A stretch of 64,000 bases of DNA, from NCBI RefSeq assembly GCF_000017505.1, contig NC_009675.1:2170001-2234000 (forward strand). The letters are read 5' to 3'. The notes beneath the pieces were generated by a model, which saw only the letters and a list, made by a program, of their open reading frames with translations, did no database searches and was not told the origin of the DNA. The DNA is from Anaeromyxobacter sp. Fw109-5 (GTDB lineage: Bacteria; Myxococcota; Myxococcia; Myxococcales; Anaeromyxobacteraceae). Shown here piece by piece: positions 20,604-31,045 of this stretch. Position 1 is the first letter of the stretch, and each line of letters opens with the position of its first letter. Made by a program: the position numbers and the translations under genes.

Positions 20604-21002
20604 ATGAGCTTCACCGATCCCATTGGCGACATGCTGACGCGCATCCGCAACGCGTCGAACGCGCGTCACGAGAAGGTCCTGGTCCCCGCCTCCCGGTTGA
20701 AGGTCCGGATCGCGGAGGTCCTCCGCGACGAGGGCTTCATCAAGGACTTCGTCCGGCACGAGGACGGGCCCCAGGGCGCGATCACCATCGTCCTCAAGTA
20801 CAGCGGCGACCGCGAGCCGGCCATCAGCGACATCAAGCGGGTGTCGAAGCCGGGCCTGCGGCGCTACGTGCCGACCGACTCCATCCCGCGCGTGCTCAAC
20901 GGCATGGGCATCGCGATCCTCTCCACGTCCAAGGGCGTGATGGTCGATCGCGAGGCGCGCAAGCAGAAGGTCGGCGGCGAGCTGATCTGCACCGTCTGGT
21001 AA
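20604..21002 (+). CDS. rpsH: 30S ribosomal protein S8
   Basis: A 132-aa 16S rRNA-binding protein. [20 protein letters not shown] and the C-terminal [22 protein letters not shown] are diagnostic. In E. coli S8 represses the spc operon at the rplE start; no such mRNA mimic was looked for by computation here. Confidence 0.98.
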   Translation: MSFTDPIGDMLTRIRNASNARHEKVLVPASRLKVRIAEVLRDEGFIKDFVRHEDGPQGAITIVLKYSGDREPAISDIKRVSKPGLRRYVPTDSIPRVLNGMGIAILSTSKGVMVDREARKQKVGGELICTVW

Positions 21003-21015
21003 GGGAGCGACCGAG

Positions 21016-21558
21016 ATGTCTCGCATCGGCAAGCTGCCCGTGAAGATCCCGGAGAAGGTGAAGGTCTCCGTGGACGGCAACCTCGTGAAGGTCGAGGGGC
21101 CCAAGGGCAAGATGTCCTTCCCCACGAATCCGCGCGTGAAGGTCGCGGTGGACAAGGGCGAGGTGCAGGTCACGCGCCCCGACGACTCCCCCGAGTCGAA
21201 GGGCTTGCACGGCCTCACCCGCACGCTGGTCAAGAACGCGCTCGACGGCGTCGTGAAGGGCTACGAGCGTGGCCTCGAGATCAACGGCGTCGGCTTCAAG
21301 GCCGAGGTGAAGGGGAAGGAGATCCACTTCGCCCTCGGCTTCTCCCACCCGGTGGTGTTCAAGCTGCCGGAGGGCGTGACCGCCGAGGTCGACGCGAAGC
21401 AGACGAAGCTCACGGTGAAGGGCGTGGACAAGCACGTCCTCGGCCTCACCGCCGCGAAGATCCGCGCGCTGCGCCCCCCCGAGCCGTACAAGGGCAAGGG
21501 CATCAAGTACGCGGAGGAGATCATCCGCCGCAAGGAAGGCAAGACCGGCGCCGCCTAG
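21016..21558 (+). CDS. rplF: 50S ribosomal protein L6
   Basis: A 180-aa protein with two duplicated L6 domains. [19 protein letters not shown] opens it and [19 protein letters not shown] near the C-terminus is invariant. A 60-base spacer with GCCGCCGCAAGGAGGAACGTC leads to rplR. Confidence 0.98.
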   Translation: MSRIGKLPVKIPEKVKVSVDGNLVKVEGPKGKMSFPTNPRVKVAVDKGEVQVTRPDDSPESKGLHGLTRTLVKNALDGVVKGYERGLEINGVGFKAEVKGKEIHFALGFSHPVVFKLPEGVTAEVDAKQTKLTVKGVDKHVLGLTAAKIRALRPPEPYKGKGIKYAEEIIRRKEGKTGAA

Positions 21559-21618
21559 GCCCGGCAACCACCCCGCTCATGCGGCGGCTGTTCCCTCGCC
21601 GCCGCAAGGAGGAACGTC

Positions 21619-21978
21619 ATGGCGAAGCACGTCACGCCGCGCGAGAAGCGCCGGGCCCGCATCCGCCGGAAGATCTCCGGCACGGCCGCCCGCCCGAGGC
21701 TCACCATCTACAAGAGCCTCAAGCACATGTACGCCCAGCTCGTGGACGACACGACGGGCACCACCATCGTCTCGATCGCGACGAACGCGAAGGCGCTCAG
21801 GGACGAGGTCAAGGACGACGACAAGACCGCCGCAGCGAAGCGCGTGGGCGAGGCCCTCGCGAAGGCGGCCATGGCGAAGGGGATCGAGGCGGTCGTGTTC
21901 GACCGCAACGGGTTCGACTACCACGGGCGCGTCGAGGCGGTGGCCGCAGCCGCGCGCGAGGCTGGGCTCAAGTTCTAG
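21619..21978 (+). CDS. rplR: 50S ribosomal protein L18
   Basis: A 119-aa 5S rRNA-binding protein. [31 protein letters not shown] and [24 protein letters not shown] are diagnostic. It has a near-consensus AAGGAGGAAC ribosome site. Confidence 0.98.
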   Translation: MAKHVTPREKRRARIRRKISGTAARPRLTIYKSLKHMYAQLVDDTTGTTIVSIATNAKALRDEVKDDDKTAAAKRVGEALAKAAMAKGIEAVVFDRNGFDYHGRVEAVAAAAREAGLKF

Positions 21979-21989
21979 GAAGGTAACGA

Positions 21990-22496
21990 ATGGCTACTCC
22001 CATCAACGCGAACGAGCTCGAGCTCCAGGACAAGGTCGTCCACATCAACCGCGTGGCGAAGGTCGTGAAGGGCGGCCGCCGGTTCAGCTTCTCGGCGCTC
22101 GTCGTCGTCGGCGACGGCAACGGCTACGTCGGCGTGGGCCTCGGGAAGGCGAACGAGGTCCCGGAGGCGATCCGCAAGGGCGGCGACCAGGCGAAGAAGA
22201 ACCTCTTCAAGGTTCCGCTCGTCGGGACGACCATCCCCCACGAGGTGCTCGGCCACTTCGGCGCGGGCTGGGTGCTGCTCAAGCCCGCGGGCGAGGGCAC
22301 CGGCGTCATCGCCGGCGGCACCGTGCGCGCGGTCCTCGAGGCGGCGGGCATCCGGAACGTCCTCACGAAGTGCCAGGGCTCGCGCAACCCGCACAACGTC
22401 CTCAAGGCGACCGTGGCGGGCCTGAAGCGCCTGCGCTCGGCGGACGACGCCGCCCGCGCGCGCGGCAAGCAGGCCGGCGAGCTCGGCGGGGCGTAA
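21990..22496 (+). CDS. rpsE: 30S ribosomal protein S5
   Basis: A 168-aa protein involved in decoding accuracy. [21 protein letters not shown] (double-stranded RNA-binding domain) and [20 protein letters not shown] are diagnostic. It starts 11 bases after rplR. Confidence 0.98.
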   Translation: MATPINANELELQDKVVHINRVAKVVKGGRRFSFSALVVVGDGNGYVGVGLGKANEVPEAIRKGGDQAKKNLFKVPLVGTTIPHEVLGHFGAGWVLLKPAGEGTGVIAGGTVRAVLEAAGIRNVLTKCQGSRNPHNVLKATVAGLKRLRSADDAARARGKQAGELGGA

Positions 22497-22505
22497 GGAG
22501 ACATC

Positions 22506-22745
22506 ATGGCTGCCATCCAGGTGAAGCTCGTCCGCGGGCTCGCGGGTTGCCCCGCGGCCCACCGGACCATCGTCGCGGGCCTCGGCCTCAAGAAGCGCGA
22601 CTCCACGAAGATCCTGCCCGACACGCCGCAGACGATGGGGATGATCGCGAAGGTCTCCTACCTCGTCGAGTGGGAGCGGGTGGACCAGCCTGCGCCCGAG
22701 GGGCGGAAGGCCAGGAAGGCGAAGGCGGCGGCCCGGCAGGGTTAG
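22506..22745 (+). CDS. rpmD: 50S ribosomal protein L30
   Basis: A 79-aa protein; the core (VKLVRGLAGCPAAHRTIVAGLG ... TPQTMGMIAKVSYLVEWE when read in two parts) is complete, followed by about 18 extra Lys/Ala-rich residues not usual in L30. GTAAGGAGACATC precedes the ATG. Confidence 0.95.
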   Translation: MAAIQVKLVRGLAGCPAAHRTIVAGLGLKKRDSTKILPDTPQTMGMIAKVSYLVEWERVDQPAPEGRKARKAKAAARQG

Positions 22746-22781
22746 ACAGCCGCGCGCCCCGTGTTAAAAGGAGACTGTTCC

Positions 22782-23276
22782 ATGTCGCTTTCCAAGCTCA
22801 AGGCGCCCAAGGGCGCGAACCGCGAGCGCACGCGCGTCGGCCGTGGCCAGGGATCTGGCCTCGGCAAGACCGCGGGCCGCGGCGGCAAGGGCCAGAAGGC
22901 CCGCTCCGGCAACATGCACTTCGAGGGGTTCGAGGGCGGCCAGATGCCGCTCCAGCGCCGCCTCCCGAAGTTCGGCTTCAAGAACGTCTTCCGGCGTGAG
23001 TTCGAGGAGGTGAAGGTCGGCGACCTCGACGGCCTCTCGGGCGTCGTGGACCCGGCCGCGCTGAAGGGCGCGGGCCTGGTGCGCGGGAACCGGGACGGCG
23101 TGGTCGTCCTCGGCGGCGGCGAGCTCAAGAGCGCCGTCACCGTGAAGGTGCACCGCGTCACCGCCGGCGCGCGCGCGGCCATCGAGAAGGCGGGCGGCAC
23201 GGTGGAGCTCATCCCCGCGCCCGTCACGATGTACGAGAAGGCCAAGGCCGCCAGGAAGGCGCAGGCGAAGAAGTAG
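22782..23276 (+). CDS. rplO: 50S ribosomal protein L15
   Basis: A 164-aa protein. LSKLKAPKGANRERTRVGRG and GKTAGRGGKGQKARSG are the Gly-rich N-terminal signature. I chose ATG 22782 because AAAAGGAG (22766-22773) lies just upstream; the frame opens earlier at a GTG/ATG-like codon within the gap. Confidence 0.97.
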   Translation: MSLSKLKAPKGANRERTRVGRGQGSGLGKTAGRGGKGQKARSGNMHFEGFEGGQMPLQRRLPKFGFKNVFRREFEEVKVGDLDGLSGVVDPAALKGAGLVRGNRDGVVVLGGGELKSAVTVKVHRVTAGARAAIEKAGGTVELIPAPVTMYEKAKAARKAQAKK

Positions 23277-23348
23277 GGCGGGACGTCGCACGGCGGCGGC
23301 GTGCCCGCGTGGCGCGCCGCCCGCCGAGCGCAGGTGAAAGGGAAGCGC

Positions 23349-24686
<1,338 letters not shown>

Positions 24687-24738
24687 CGCGCCGCTGGGCG
24701 CCGCTCGGCGCGGGACCCAGGGCGTCTCGGAGATCGCG

Positions 24739-25383
24739 ATGATCCTCATCCTCCTCGGCCCCCCGGGGGCCGGCAAGGGCACGCAGGCGAAGCTCCTCGC
24801 GGCCGAGTACGGCGTCCCTCACATCTCGACCGGCGACATGTTCCGCGACCACAAGGCGCGCGGGACGGAGCTCGGCAAGACCGTCCAGGCGATCATGGAC
24901 GCCGGCGGGCTCGTGACCGACGACATCACGAACGAGATGGTGAAGGACCGGCTCTCCCGCCCCGACGTGGCGAAGGGCTTCATCCTCGACGGCTATCCGC
25001 GGACGAGCGCGCAGGCGGAGTACCTCGACGGCCTGCTCGCCTCGGCGGGCCGGGCCATCTCCCGCGTCCTCTCCTACGAGGTCGCCGAGGAGGCGGTCGT
25101 GGAGCGGATCAGCGGCCGGCGCAGCTGCCCGAAGTGCGGCGCCGTCTACCACGTCTCCGCCAACCCGCCGCGGCGCATGGGCTACTGCGACCGCGACGAC
25201 GCTGGCCTCGTGCAGCGCGACGACGACAAGCCGGAGAACGTGAAGAAGCGCATGGCCGAGTACGCCGCGAAGACCGAGCCGCTGAAGCGCTTCTACTCGG
25301 CGCGCGGGCTGCTCGCGACCGTCGAGGGCATCGGCACGCCCGAGGGCATCCTCGCGGTCACCAAGCGGGTCCTGGCGAGCTAG
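24739..25383 (+). CDS. adk: Adenylate kinase, zinc-lid type
   Basis: A 214-aa enzyme that equilibrates ATP, ADP and AMP. The P-loop is GPPGAGKGT (7-15), followed by HISTGDMFR and DGYPRTSAQAE. The LID carries CPKC and a later CDRDD, so zinc is bound by three Cys and one Asp, the form seen in Gram-positive and some proteobacterial long-form kinases. It lies between secY and map, a frequent spc arrangement. Confidence 0.96.
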   Translation: MILILLGPPGAGKGTQAKLLAAEYGVPHISTGDMFRDHKARGTELGKTVQAIMDAGGLVTDDITNEMVKDRLSRPDVAKGFILDGYPRTSAQAEYLDGLLASAGRAISRVLSYEVAEEAVVERISGRRSCPKCGAVYHVSANPPRRMGYCDRDDAGLVQRDDDKPENVKKRMAEYAAKTEPLKRFYSARGLLATVEGIGTPEGILAVTKRVLAS

Positions 25384-25406
25384 CGCCGGCCCTCGCCGGA
25401 CCGGTC

Positions 25407-26216
25407 ATGGACGGGCGCGCGCGCGACCGCATCGAGCTGCGGACCCCCGGGGAGATCGCGCGTATCCGCGAGGCCTGCCTCGTGGTGAGCGACGTCCTCG
25501 ACGAGGTGGCCGCGGCGACCGTGCCCGGGGTGACGACGGCGGAGCTCGATCGGCTGGCCCGGACGCGCGCGCGGGAGCGGGGCGCCCAGCCGGCGTTCCT
25601 CGGCTACCACGGCTTCCCGGCGTCGCTCTGCGTCTCGGTGAACGACGAGGTCGTGCACGGGATCCCGTCGGAGGGGCGCGTCCTGCGCGACGGCGACGTG
25701 GTCGGCCTGGACTTCGGCGTCGTGCTGGACGGCTGGTTCGGCGACTCCGCGCGGACCGTGCCGGTGGGGAGGGTGGGCGCGGGTGCGGCGGGCCTGCTCC
25801 AGGCCACGCGCGAGGCGCTCTCACGCGCGATCGCCGCGGCGGTGCCGGGCGGACGGCTGGGCGACCTCGGCGCAGCCGTCCAGGCGCACGTCGAGCCGCG
25901 CGGCTTCTCGGTGGTGCGCGACTTCGTCGGGCACGGCATCGGGCGCAGGCTGCACGAGCCGCCGCAGATCCCGAACTTCGGGGTACGCGGCACGGGGCCT
26001 GCCCTCCGTCCGGGGATGGTCCTCGCCATCGAGCCGATGGTGAACGCCGGCGACCACGGCGTGGAGACGCTCGAGGACGGCTGGACGGCGGTGACCTCCG
26101 ACGGGAGCCTGTCGGCTCACTTCGAGCACACCGTGGCCATCACCGCCGCGGGGCCGGAGATCCTGTCCTCGCGCGAGGGGCTGCGAGCGGGCGCCGGGAC
26201 GGGCGGGGGAGGCTAG
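25407..26216 (+). CDS. map: Methionine aminopeptidase, type I
   Basis: A 269-aa metalloprotease that removes the initiator Met. The five metal ligands are visible: Asp in LDFGVVLDGWFGDSA (two), His in GHGIGRRLHEPP, Glu in LAIEPMVN, and Glu in SAHFEHTVAI. The N-terminal IELRTPGEIARIREACLVV is typical. It ends the spc cluster; infA is not found in the following 222-base spacer, which instead contains the alpha-operon promoter and leader. Confidence 0.96.
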   Translation: MDGRARDRIELRTPGEIARIREACLVVSDVLDEVAAATVPGVTTAELDRLARTRARERGAQPAFLGYHGFPASLCVSVNDEVVHGIPSEGRVLRDGDVVGLDFGVVLDGWFGDSARTVPVGRVGAGAAGLLQATREALSRAIAAAVPGGRLGDLGAAVQAHVEPRGFSVVRDFVGHGIGRRLHEPPQIPNFGVRGTGPALRPGMVLAIEPMVNAGDHGVETLEDGWTAVTSDGSLSAHFEHTVAITAAGPEILSSREGLRAGAGTGGGG

Positions 26217-26255
26217 GAGAGGCGGTGGCGGCCGCCGCGAGTCTGCACGACCCGC

Positions 26256-26284
26256 TTGCAGCCGCGATTCCGCTATGTTATAGG
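26256..26284 (+). promoter_or_regulatory. Possible promoter of the alpha operon
   Basis: TTGCAG (26256-26261), a 17-base spacer and TATAGG (26279-26284), in the only AT-richer patch of the map-rpmJ spacer. The -35 is weak. Predicted start near 26291 would give a leader of about 148 bases. Confidence 0.45.
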
Positions 26285-26290
26285 GCCGCC

Positions 26291-26438
26291 TTCGCGAAGC
26301 CGCTCCCGTGGGGCGGCCTTCCGGGAAAGCCCGGAGAATACGGGCGGCTAGGACGGGGGTGCGATGGAGCGCTCCCGGGCCGCCAGTCCCGCCGGCCGTA
26401 GCGGCGGGGTTTTTCGTCTTTAGGGAAAGGCGTCGGTC
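26291..26438 (+). ncRNA. Structured leader of the alpha operon (unclassified)
   Basis: Between the putative promoter and rpmJ are several stem-loops: TCCGGGAAAGCCCGGA (26331-26336 region, 6-bp stem with AAAG loop), GGCGGC (26343-26348) with GCCGCC (26379-26384), and the terminator stem. The GCCGC of the second stem can also pair with GCGGC (26401-26405) of the terminator, which would allow mutually exclusive folds. I do not recognise it as a known riboswitch or r-protein leader. Confidence 0.45.
26388..26418 (+). terminator. Intrinsic terminator upstream of rpmJ (attenuator candidate)
   Basis: CCCGCCG (26388-26394) pairs perfectly with CGGCGGG (26402-26408) over a 7-base loop and is followed by GTTTTTCGTCTTT. 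It could terminate the spc-operon transcript coming from map, but because a promoter-like sequence lies upstream of it, it may also attenuate the alpha operon. Confidence 0.8.
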
Positions 26439-26555
26439 ATGAAGGTCCGCGCGTCGGTCAAGAAGATTTGCGACAAGTGCAAGGTCATCAAGCGCAAGGG
26501 CACCGTGCGGATCATCTGCCCGGCCAACCCCCGCCACAAGCAGCGCCAGGGCTAG
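26439..26555 (+). CDS. rpmJ: 50S ribosomal protein L36, zinc-binding
   Basis: A 38-aa protein: [20 protein letters not shown] then [18 protein letters not shown]. The zinc ligands CxxC, a third Cys and a His are all present (C+ form). AGGGAAAGG lies upstream of the ATG. First gene of the alpha operon here. Confidence 0.98.
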   Translation: MKVRASVKKICDKCKVIKRKGTVRIICPANPRHKQRQG

Positions 26556-26581
26556 GGCCCGGCGAGTAACGGAGAGACGGA

Positions 26582-26965
26582 ATGGCTCGTATCGCCGGCG
26601 TCGACCTTCCCCGCGAGAAGCGGATCGAGGTCGCCCTCCAGTACATCTACGGCATCGGCAAGACGACCGCGCAGGCCATCTGCCACCGCGCCAACGTGGA
26701 TGTCACGACGCGCACGAAGGACCTCACCGACGACGAGGTCCGCCGCATCCGCGAGACCATCGAGCAGGCGGTGAAGGTCGAGGGCGATCTCCGCCGCGAG
26801 ATCTCGCTCAACATCAAGCGGCTCATGGACCTCGGCTGCTACCGGGGCCTCCGCCACCGCAAGGGCCTTCCGGTCCGCGGGCAGCGGACCCACACGAACG
26901 CGCGCACGCGCAAGGGGCCGAAGAAGGGCCTCGTGCGCAAGGCGGCCGCGCCGGCGCCGAAGTAA
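26582..26965 (+). CDS. rpsM: 30S ribosomal protein S13
   Basis: A 127-aa 30S head protein contacting the 50S subunit. [33 protein letters not shown] and [26 protein letters not shown] are diagnostic. ACGGAGAGACGG precedes the ATG. Confidence 0.98.
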   Translation: MARIAGVDLPREKRIEVALQYIYGIGKTTAQAICHRANVDVTTRTKDLTDDEVRRIRETIEQAVKVEGDLRREISLNIKRLMDLGCYRGLRHRKGLPVRGQRTHTNARTRKGPKKGLVRKAAAPAPK

Positions 26966-26995
26966 CCGCTACGTCCTCAGACCGGAGATCTCAGA

Positions 26996-27475
26996 GTGGC
27001 TGACGAGAAGCAGCAGACGAAGAAGCCGGAGGAGGCCGCGGCCCCCTCGGCGCCGAACCTCGGCGGCATCGAGCCGGTGACCGCCTCCCCCGTGACCCCG
27101 AAGAAGGGGAAGAAGCGGGTCAAGAAGAACATCGCGACGGGCATCGTCCACATCGCGTCGACCTTCAACAACACGATGATCACGATCTGCGACGCGTCCG
27201 GGAACGTGATCTCCTGGTCGAGCGCGGGCGCGCGCGGCTTCAAGGGCTCGCGCAAGTCGACCCCGTTCGCCGCGCAGGTCGCCGCCGGCGACGCCGCCGC
27301 CAAGGCGATGGAGCACGGCCTCAAGACCGTCTCGGTGGTCGTGAAGGGCCCCGGCGCGGGTCGTGAGTCGGCGCTCCGCGCCCTCTCGGCCGCCGGGCTC
27401 AAGATCACGCTCATCCGGGACGTGACCCCGATCCCGCACAACGGCTGCCGGCCGCCGAAGCGCCGCCGCGTCTAA
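26996..27475 (+). CDS. rpsK: 30S ribosomal protein S11 with N-terminal extension
   Basis: A 159-aa platform protein starting at GTG 26996. The S11 core ([21 protein letters not shown] ... [19 protein letters not shown], then [18 protein letters not shown]) starts at about residue 48; the first 45 residues are a Lys/Ala/Pro-rich extension. The NG of PHNGC is the usual isoaspartate site. Ribosome site is CGGAGATCTCAGA. Confidence 0.97.
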   Translation: MADEKQQTKKPEEAAAPSAPNLGGIEPVTASPVTPKKGKKRVKKNIATGIVHIASTFNNTMITICDASGNVISWSSAGARGFKGSRKSTPFAAQVAAGDAAAKAMEHGLKTVSVVVKGPGAGRESALRALSAAGLKITLIRDVTPIPHNGCRPPKRRRV

Positions 27476-27492
27476 TCGAGGAGAACCACCAC

Positions 27493-28119
27493 GTGGCTCG
27501 CTACAACGAAAGCGTCTGCCGGCTCTGCCGCCGGGAGAACCTCAAGATGTACCTGAAGGGCGACCGGTGCTACACCGACAAGTGCGCCATCGAGCGCCGC
27601 CCTTATCCCCCGGGCCAGCACGGCCAGGGGCGCGTGAAGTTCTCGGAGTACGGCGTCCAGCTCCGTGAGAAGCAGAAGGTGAAGCGGATGTACGGCCTCC
27701 TCGAGGCCGGCTTCCGCCACGCGTACCAGAACGCCGCCGCCGCGAAGGGCAAGACCGGCGAGAACCTGCTGCAGACGCTCGAGCTCCGGCTCGACAACGT
27801 CGTGTTCCGCCTCGGCTTCGCCGACACCCGCAACGAGGCGCGGCAGCTCGTCCGCCACGGCCACTTCAAGGTGAACGGCCGCAAGGTCAACATCCCGAGC
27901 TACCTCTGCCGCGCGGGCGACAAGGTCGAGCTGCGGGATCGCTCGAGGAAGGTCGTCCGCATCAGCGAGGCGCTCGAGGCGGTGGACCGCCGCGGCGTCC
28001 CGGGCTGGCTCGAGCTGGACAAGGGCGGCTTCAAGGGCACGGTGAGGACCCAGCCTTCGCGCGAGGACATCACCATGCCGATCCAGGAGCAGCTCATCGT
28101 CGAGCTGTACTCGAAGTAA
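27493..28119 (+). CDS. rpsD: 30S ribosomal protein S4, zinc-binding type
   Basis: A 208-aa primary assembly protein and, in E. coli, repressor of the alpha operon. It begins with GTG. The N-terminal region contains [18 protein letters not shown] and a later Cys, giving the C+ zinc knuckle; the S4 RNA-binding domain includes [21 protein letters not shown]. It ends in [13 protein letters not shown] 247-base spacer follows before rpoA. Confidence 0.97.
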   Translation: MARYNESVCRLCRRENLKMYLKGDRCYTDKCAIERRPYPPGQHGQGRVKFSEYGVQLREKQKVKRMYGLLEAGFRHAYQNAAAAKGKTGENLLQTLELRLDNVVFRLGFADTRNEARQLVRHGHFKVNGRKVNIPSYLCRAGDKVELRDRSRKVVRISEALEAVDRRGVPGWLELDKGGFKGTVRTQPSREDITMPIQEQLIVELYSK

Positions 28120-28366
28120 CGGCACGCACCCTCAGGCCCGCCCAGGCTCCTCGGAGCCTCGGCGGGCTCGGGCGCGGGCCAGCCACGGCTCGGGCTCGCC
28201 GGTCCTGCGACGGGGCACGGGGCGAGCGGACCGATGGCGGAGTCACCGGGCGGGCCGGGCACGAGGGGCCGGCCCGCTCATCACACAAGCAGTCGCGCGT
28301 CCCACGGATCCCCGACCGCATGGCTGAGCGGAAGCGGGGAGGGGGCGGCGGCGGAGGAGACAGCCC
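28120..28366 (+). other. rpsD-rpoA spacer, no gene
   Basis: No reading frame with credible codon usage. It carries a nested hairpin at 28136-28168: inner GGCTCC/GGAGCC and outer GCCCGCC/GGCGGGC. No T-run follows. This is a candidate RNA element for processing or S4-dependent control between rpsD and rpoA. Confidence 0.4.
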
Positions 28367-29386
28367 ATGGTCGATCCCATCGTCACGAAGAACTGGCGCG
28401 ACCTCATCAAGCCGCGCGGCCTGGTCGTGGACCAGGAGAGCCTCTCCAACACCTACGGGAAGTTCGTCGCCGAGCCGCTGGAGCGCGGCTTCGGCATCAC
28501 GCTCGGCAACTCGCTGCGCCGCGTGCTCCTCTCGAGCCTGCAGGGCGCCGCCATCACCTCGGTGAAGATCGAGGGCGTCGAGCACGAGTTCATGACGATC
28601 CCGGAGGTGGCCGAGGACGTCACCGACATCATCCTCAACCTGAAGGAAGTCCTCCTCCAGATCCACACGAACGAGGTGAAGACCCTCCGGATCGAGGCGG
28701 ACGGTCCCCGCGAGATCAAGGCGGGCGACATCATCGCCGACGGTCAGGTGGAGATCCTGAACCCCGGCCACCACATCCTCACCATCAGCGAGGGTGGTCG
28801 GGTGCGGATGGAGATGACCGCGCGCCGCGGCCGTGGCTACGTCCCGGCCGACAAGAACAAGGTGCCGGGCCAGCCCATCGGGACCATCCCCATCGACGCG
28901 CTGTTCAGCCCGATCCGGAAGGTCAACTACCAGGTCACCAACGCCCGCGTCGGCCAGCAGACCGACTACGACAAGCTGTCGCTCGAGGTCTGGACCGACG
29001 GGTCGGTGGCGCCGAACGACGCCGTCGCCTACGCGGCGAAGATCGTGAAGGAGCAGCTCTCCATCTTCATCAACTTCGACGAGGCCGAGGAGCCCGCCGA
29101 GGAGGTGAAGCCGGTCGAGGAGCAGAAGCTCAACGAGAACCTCTTCCGGTCGGTGGACGAGCTCGAGCTCTCCGTGCGGAGCGCGAACTGCCTCCAGAAC
29201 GCCAACATCAAGACGATCGGCGATCTCGTCCAGAAGACGGAGGCCGAGATGCTGAAGACGAAGAACTTCGGCCGGAAGTCGCTCAAGGAGATCAAGGAGA
29301 TCCTGGCCGAGATGGGCCTCTCGCTCGGGATGAAGCTCGAGAACTGGCCGCCCAAGGCGGCCCCGCAGGGCGCGCCCAAGGTCTAG
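28367..29386 (+). CDS. rpoA: RNA polymerase alpha subunit
   Basis: A 339-aa subunit that dimerises to nucleate the polymerase. The N-terminal domain has [22 protein letters not shown] with [13 protein letters not shown] and the C-terminal domain has [24 protein letters not shown] and [19 protein letters not shown]. The ATG follows GGAGGAGACAGCCC. Position between rpsD and rplQ is canonical. Confidence 0.98.
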   Translation: MVDPIVTKNWRDLIKPRGLVVDQESLSNTYGKFVAEPLERGFGITLGNSLRRVLLSSLQGAAITSVKIEGVEHEFMTIPEVAEDVTDIILNLKEVLLQIHTNEVKTLRIEADGPREIKAGDIIADGQVEILNPGHHILTISEGGRVRMEMTARRGRGYVPADKNKVPGQPIGTIPIDALFSPIRKVNYQVTNARVGQQTDYDKLSLEVWTDGSVAPNDAVAYAAKIVKEQLSIFINFDEAEEPAEEVKPVEEQKLNENLFRSVDELELSVRSANCLQNANIKTIGDLVQKTEAEMLKTKNFGRKSLKEIKEILAEMGLSLGMKLENWPPKAAPQGAPKV

Positions 29387-29415
29387 CGCACCTGGACCGA
29401 TAGGAGACACCCAAG

Positions 29416-29922
29416 ATGAAGCACCGCGTCGTCGGCCGCAGGCTCGATCGCACCACAGAGCACCGCACGGCCATGCTGAGGAACATGGTGACCTCGCTGC
29501 TCCGCCACGAGCGGATCGTCACCACCACGCCGAAGGCGAAGGAGCTGAAGCGCTTCGCCGACAAGGTCATCACGCTCGCCAAGCGCGGCTCCGCGCACCA
29601 CCGGCGGCTCGCGAACCGCGAGGTGAAGGACGTCGAGGTGCTGAACAAGCTCTTCGACTCCATCGCCGGGCGCTTCAAGGCGCGGCCGGGCGGCTACACG
29701 CGCATCGTCCGGGTCGGGCGCCGCGCGGGCGACAACGCCGACATGTCCGTGATCGAGCTCGTCGACCGCGCCGCCGCCGAGGCAGAGGGCGGCGAGGAGA
29801 AGGCCGAGCAGAAGACGGAGAAGAAGGCCGCCAAGGCGAAGGAGCCCAAGGCCGCGAAGGCGCCGAAGAAGGCCGCCGCGAAGCCGAAGGCGAAGGCCGA
29901 GAAGAAGGGCGCCGAGGAGTAG
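29416..29922 (+). CDS. rplQ: 50S ribosomal protein L17 with basic C-terminal tail
   Basis: A 168-aa protein. The core, [20 protein letters not shown] to the region [19 protein letters not shown], ends near residue 120; the remaining roughly 48 residues are a Lys/Ala/Glu-rich tail ([18 protein letters not shown] style) absent from most L17. Last gene of the alpha operon, followed by a terminator. Confidence 0.97.
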   Translation: MKHRVVGRRLDRTTEHRTAMLRNMVTSLLRHERIVTTTPKAKELKRFADKVITLAKRGSAHHRRLANREVKDVEVLNKLFDSIAGRFKARPGGYTRIVRVGRRAGDNADMSVIELVDRAAAEAEGGEEKAEQKTEKKAAKAKEPKAAKAPKKAAAKPKAKAEKKGAEE

Positions 29923-29945
29923 CCTCGGGCAGCCCCGACGGTCGA

Positions 29946-29988
29946 GAGGGCCGCGCGCGACTCGCTCGCGTGCGGCCCTCCTCGTTTC
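29946..29988 (+). terminator. Terminator of the alpha operon
   Basis: GAGGGCCGC (29946-29954) pairs with GCGGCCCTC (29972-29980); the stem is extended by GCG/CGC inside. It is followed by CTCGTTTCG. Located 23 bases after the rplQ stop. Confidence 0.75.
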
Positions 29989-30043
29989 GGGCGGGGCGCG
30001 ACCTTCCGCGCGCCAGCCTGCGCTGGTAAAACGGACCGCCCAG

Positions 30044-30667
30044 ATGCCGCCGCTCTACGCCCAGGACCCGCTCGGCGCGGCGAACGCGGCGCTGCAGTCG
30101 CGCGCGCTCGACCTGCCCGCGGCGGCGCTGCTCGTCGCGTGCGAGCCGTGGATGCTCGTGCTGGTCGCGCTCGCCCTCTACTCCTGGCTGGACGGAGAGG
30201 TGCGCGGCGCGCTGAAGGCCTTCGCCCCCGCCGCCGCCGCCATCCTCGCGGCGGTGGCCGTGGCGCTCGTCGCGCGGGGGGCAGGCGCCGCGCCCCGGCC
30301 GCTCGAGGCGAGCGGGGTCGCGCAGCTGCTCCGGGCGGCCTTCCCCGCGCCTCACGCCGCCGGGGTCTCAGCGCTGGCGGTCTTCTCGCTCCTCGCCTAT
30401 GGCCGCCGCGCGCTGCCGGTCCTCGCGCTCGCCGGGGTCTGCGCCTGGGTGCGCGTGCGGGCCGGAGCCCACTGGCCGGTCGACCTGGCGGCCGGGGGGA
30501 TGCTCGGCGCCTTTTGCGCGGCGCTCACCTACGCGATCGCCCTCCGCTCGTTTCCGGCGGGCCACCTCGCCGCGCTGCGCCAGGGCCGTCTCCGGCGGGG
30601 GGAGTCCGGCGAGCCGCGCGCCGACGGCCCGCAGGAAGACGCGGGCTCGGACGCCGGCGCGGCTTGA
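30044..30667 (+). CDS. PAP2-family membrane phosphatase
   Basis: A 207-aa membrane protein with about five or six hydrophobic helices. The PAP2 motifs are recognisable though worn: an R-G-x4-RP-like ARGAGAAPRP (about 76-85), PAPHAAG (about 105-111) in place of PSGH, and R-x4-HWPVD (about 143-152) with the catalytic His and Asp. Such enzymes dephosphorylate lipid phosphates such as undecaprenyl pyrophosphate or phosphatidate at the periplasmic face. The missing Ser-Gly-His core makes activity uncertain. TAAAAC lies 11 bases before the ATG. Confidence 0.75.
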   Translation: MPPLYAQDPLGAANAALQSRALDLPAAALLVACEPWMLVLVALALYSWLDGEVRGALKAFAPAAAAILAAVAVALVARGAGAAPRPLEASGVAQLLRAAFPAPHAAGVSALAVFSLLAYGRRALPVLALAGVCAWVRVRAGAHWPVDLAAGGMLGAFCAALTYAIALRSFPAGHLAALRQGRLRRGESGEPRADGPQEDAGSDAGAA

Positions 30668-30692
30668 CACCCGACCTAAGTTGGCGTAAAGA
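30664..30692 (+). promoter_or_regulatory. Sigma70-type promoter of the rpsP-rplS operon
   Basis: Perfect TTGACA (30664-30669), 17-base spacer, TAAAGA (30687-30692). The first T of the -35 box is also in the stop codon (TGA) region of the PAP2 gene. Leader of about 73 bases to rpsP. Confidence 0.8.
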
Positions 30693-30771
30693 AACCCACT
30701 TTTCGTGGAGCCCCCGCCGCCCCTGGCCGGGGAAAACGCTCCGCGTTCCAAGGATTTAGGAGGCGGAACTC

Positions 30772-31038
30772 ATGGCGGTTGTTCTTCGGCTCTCGCGCGC
30801 GGGCACGCACAAGGCGCCCTTCTATCACGTGGTCGCCACCGACTCGCGCAACGCCCGCGACGGCAAGTACATCGAGGACGTGGGCATCTACGATCCGACG
30901 CAGCAGCCGGAGCGGATCGAGCTCAAGGCCGAGCGCATCGAGCACTGGCTCAAGGTCGGGGCCACGCCCAGCCAGACGGTCGCGATGATCCTCAAGCGGG
31001 CGAAGAAGACGGCCCAGCCCGCGGAGAAGAAGGCGTAG
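30772..31038 (+). CDS. rpsP: 30S ribosomal protein S16
   Basis: An 88-aa protein. VVLRLSRAGTHKAPFYHVVATDSR (as two adjoining segments) and GKYIEDVGIYDPTQQP are diagnostic. It opens the conserved rpsP-khpA-rimM-trmD-rplS operon and has TTAGGAGGCGGAACTC upstream. Confidence 0.98.
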   Translation: MAVVLRLSRAGTHKAPFYHVVATDSRNARDGKYIEDVGIYDPTQQPERIELKAERIEHWLKVGATPSQTVAMILKRAKKTAQPAEKKA

Positions 31039-31045
31039 GCTCGCG

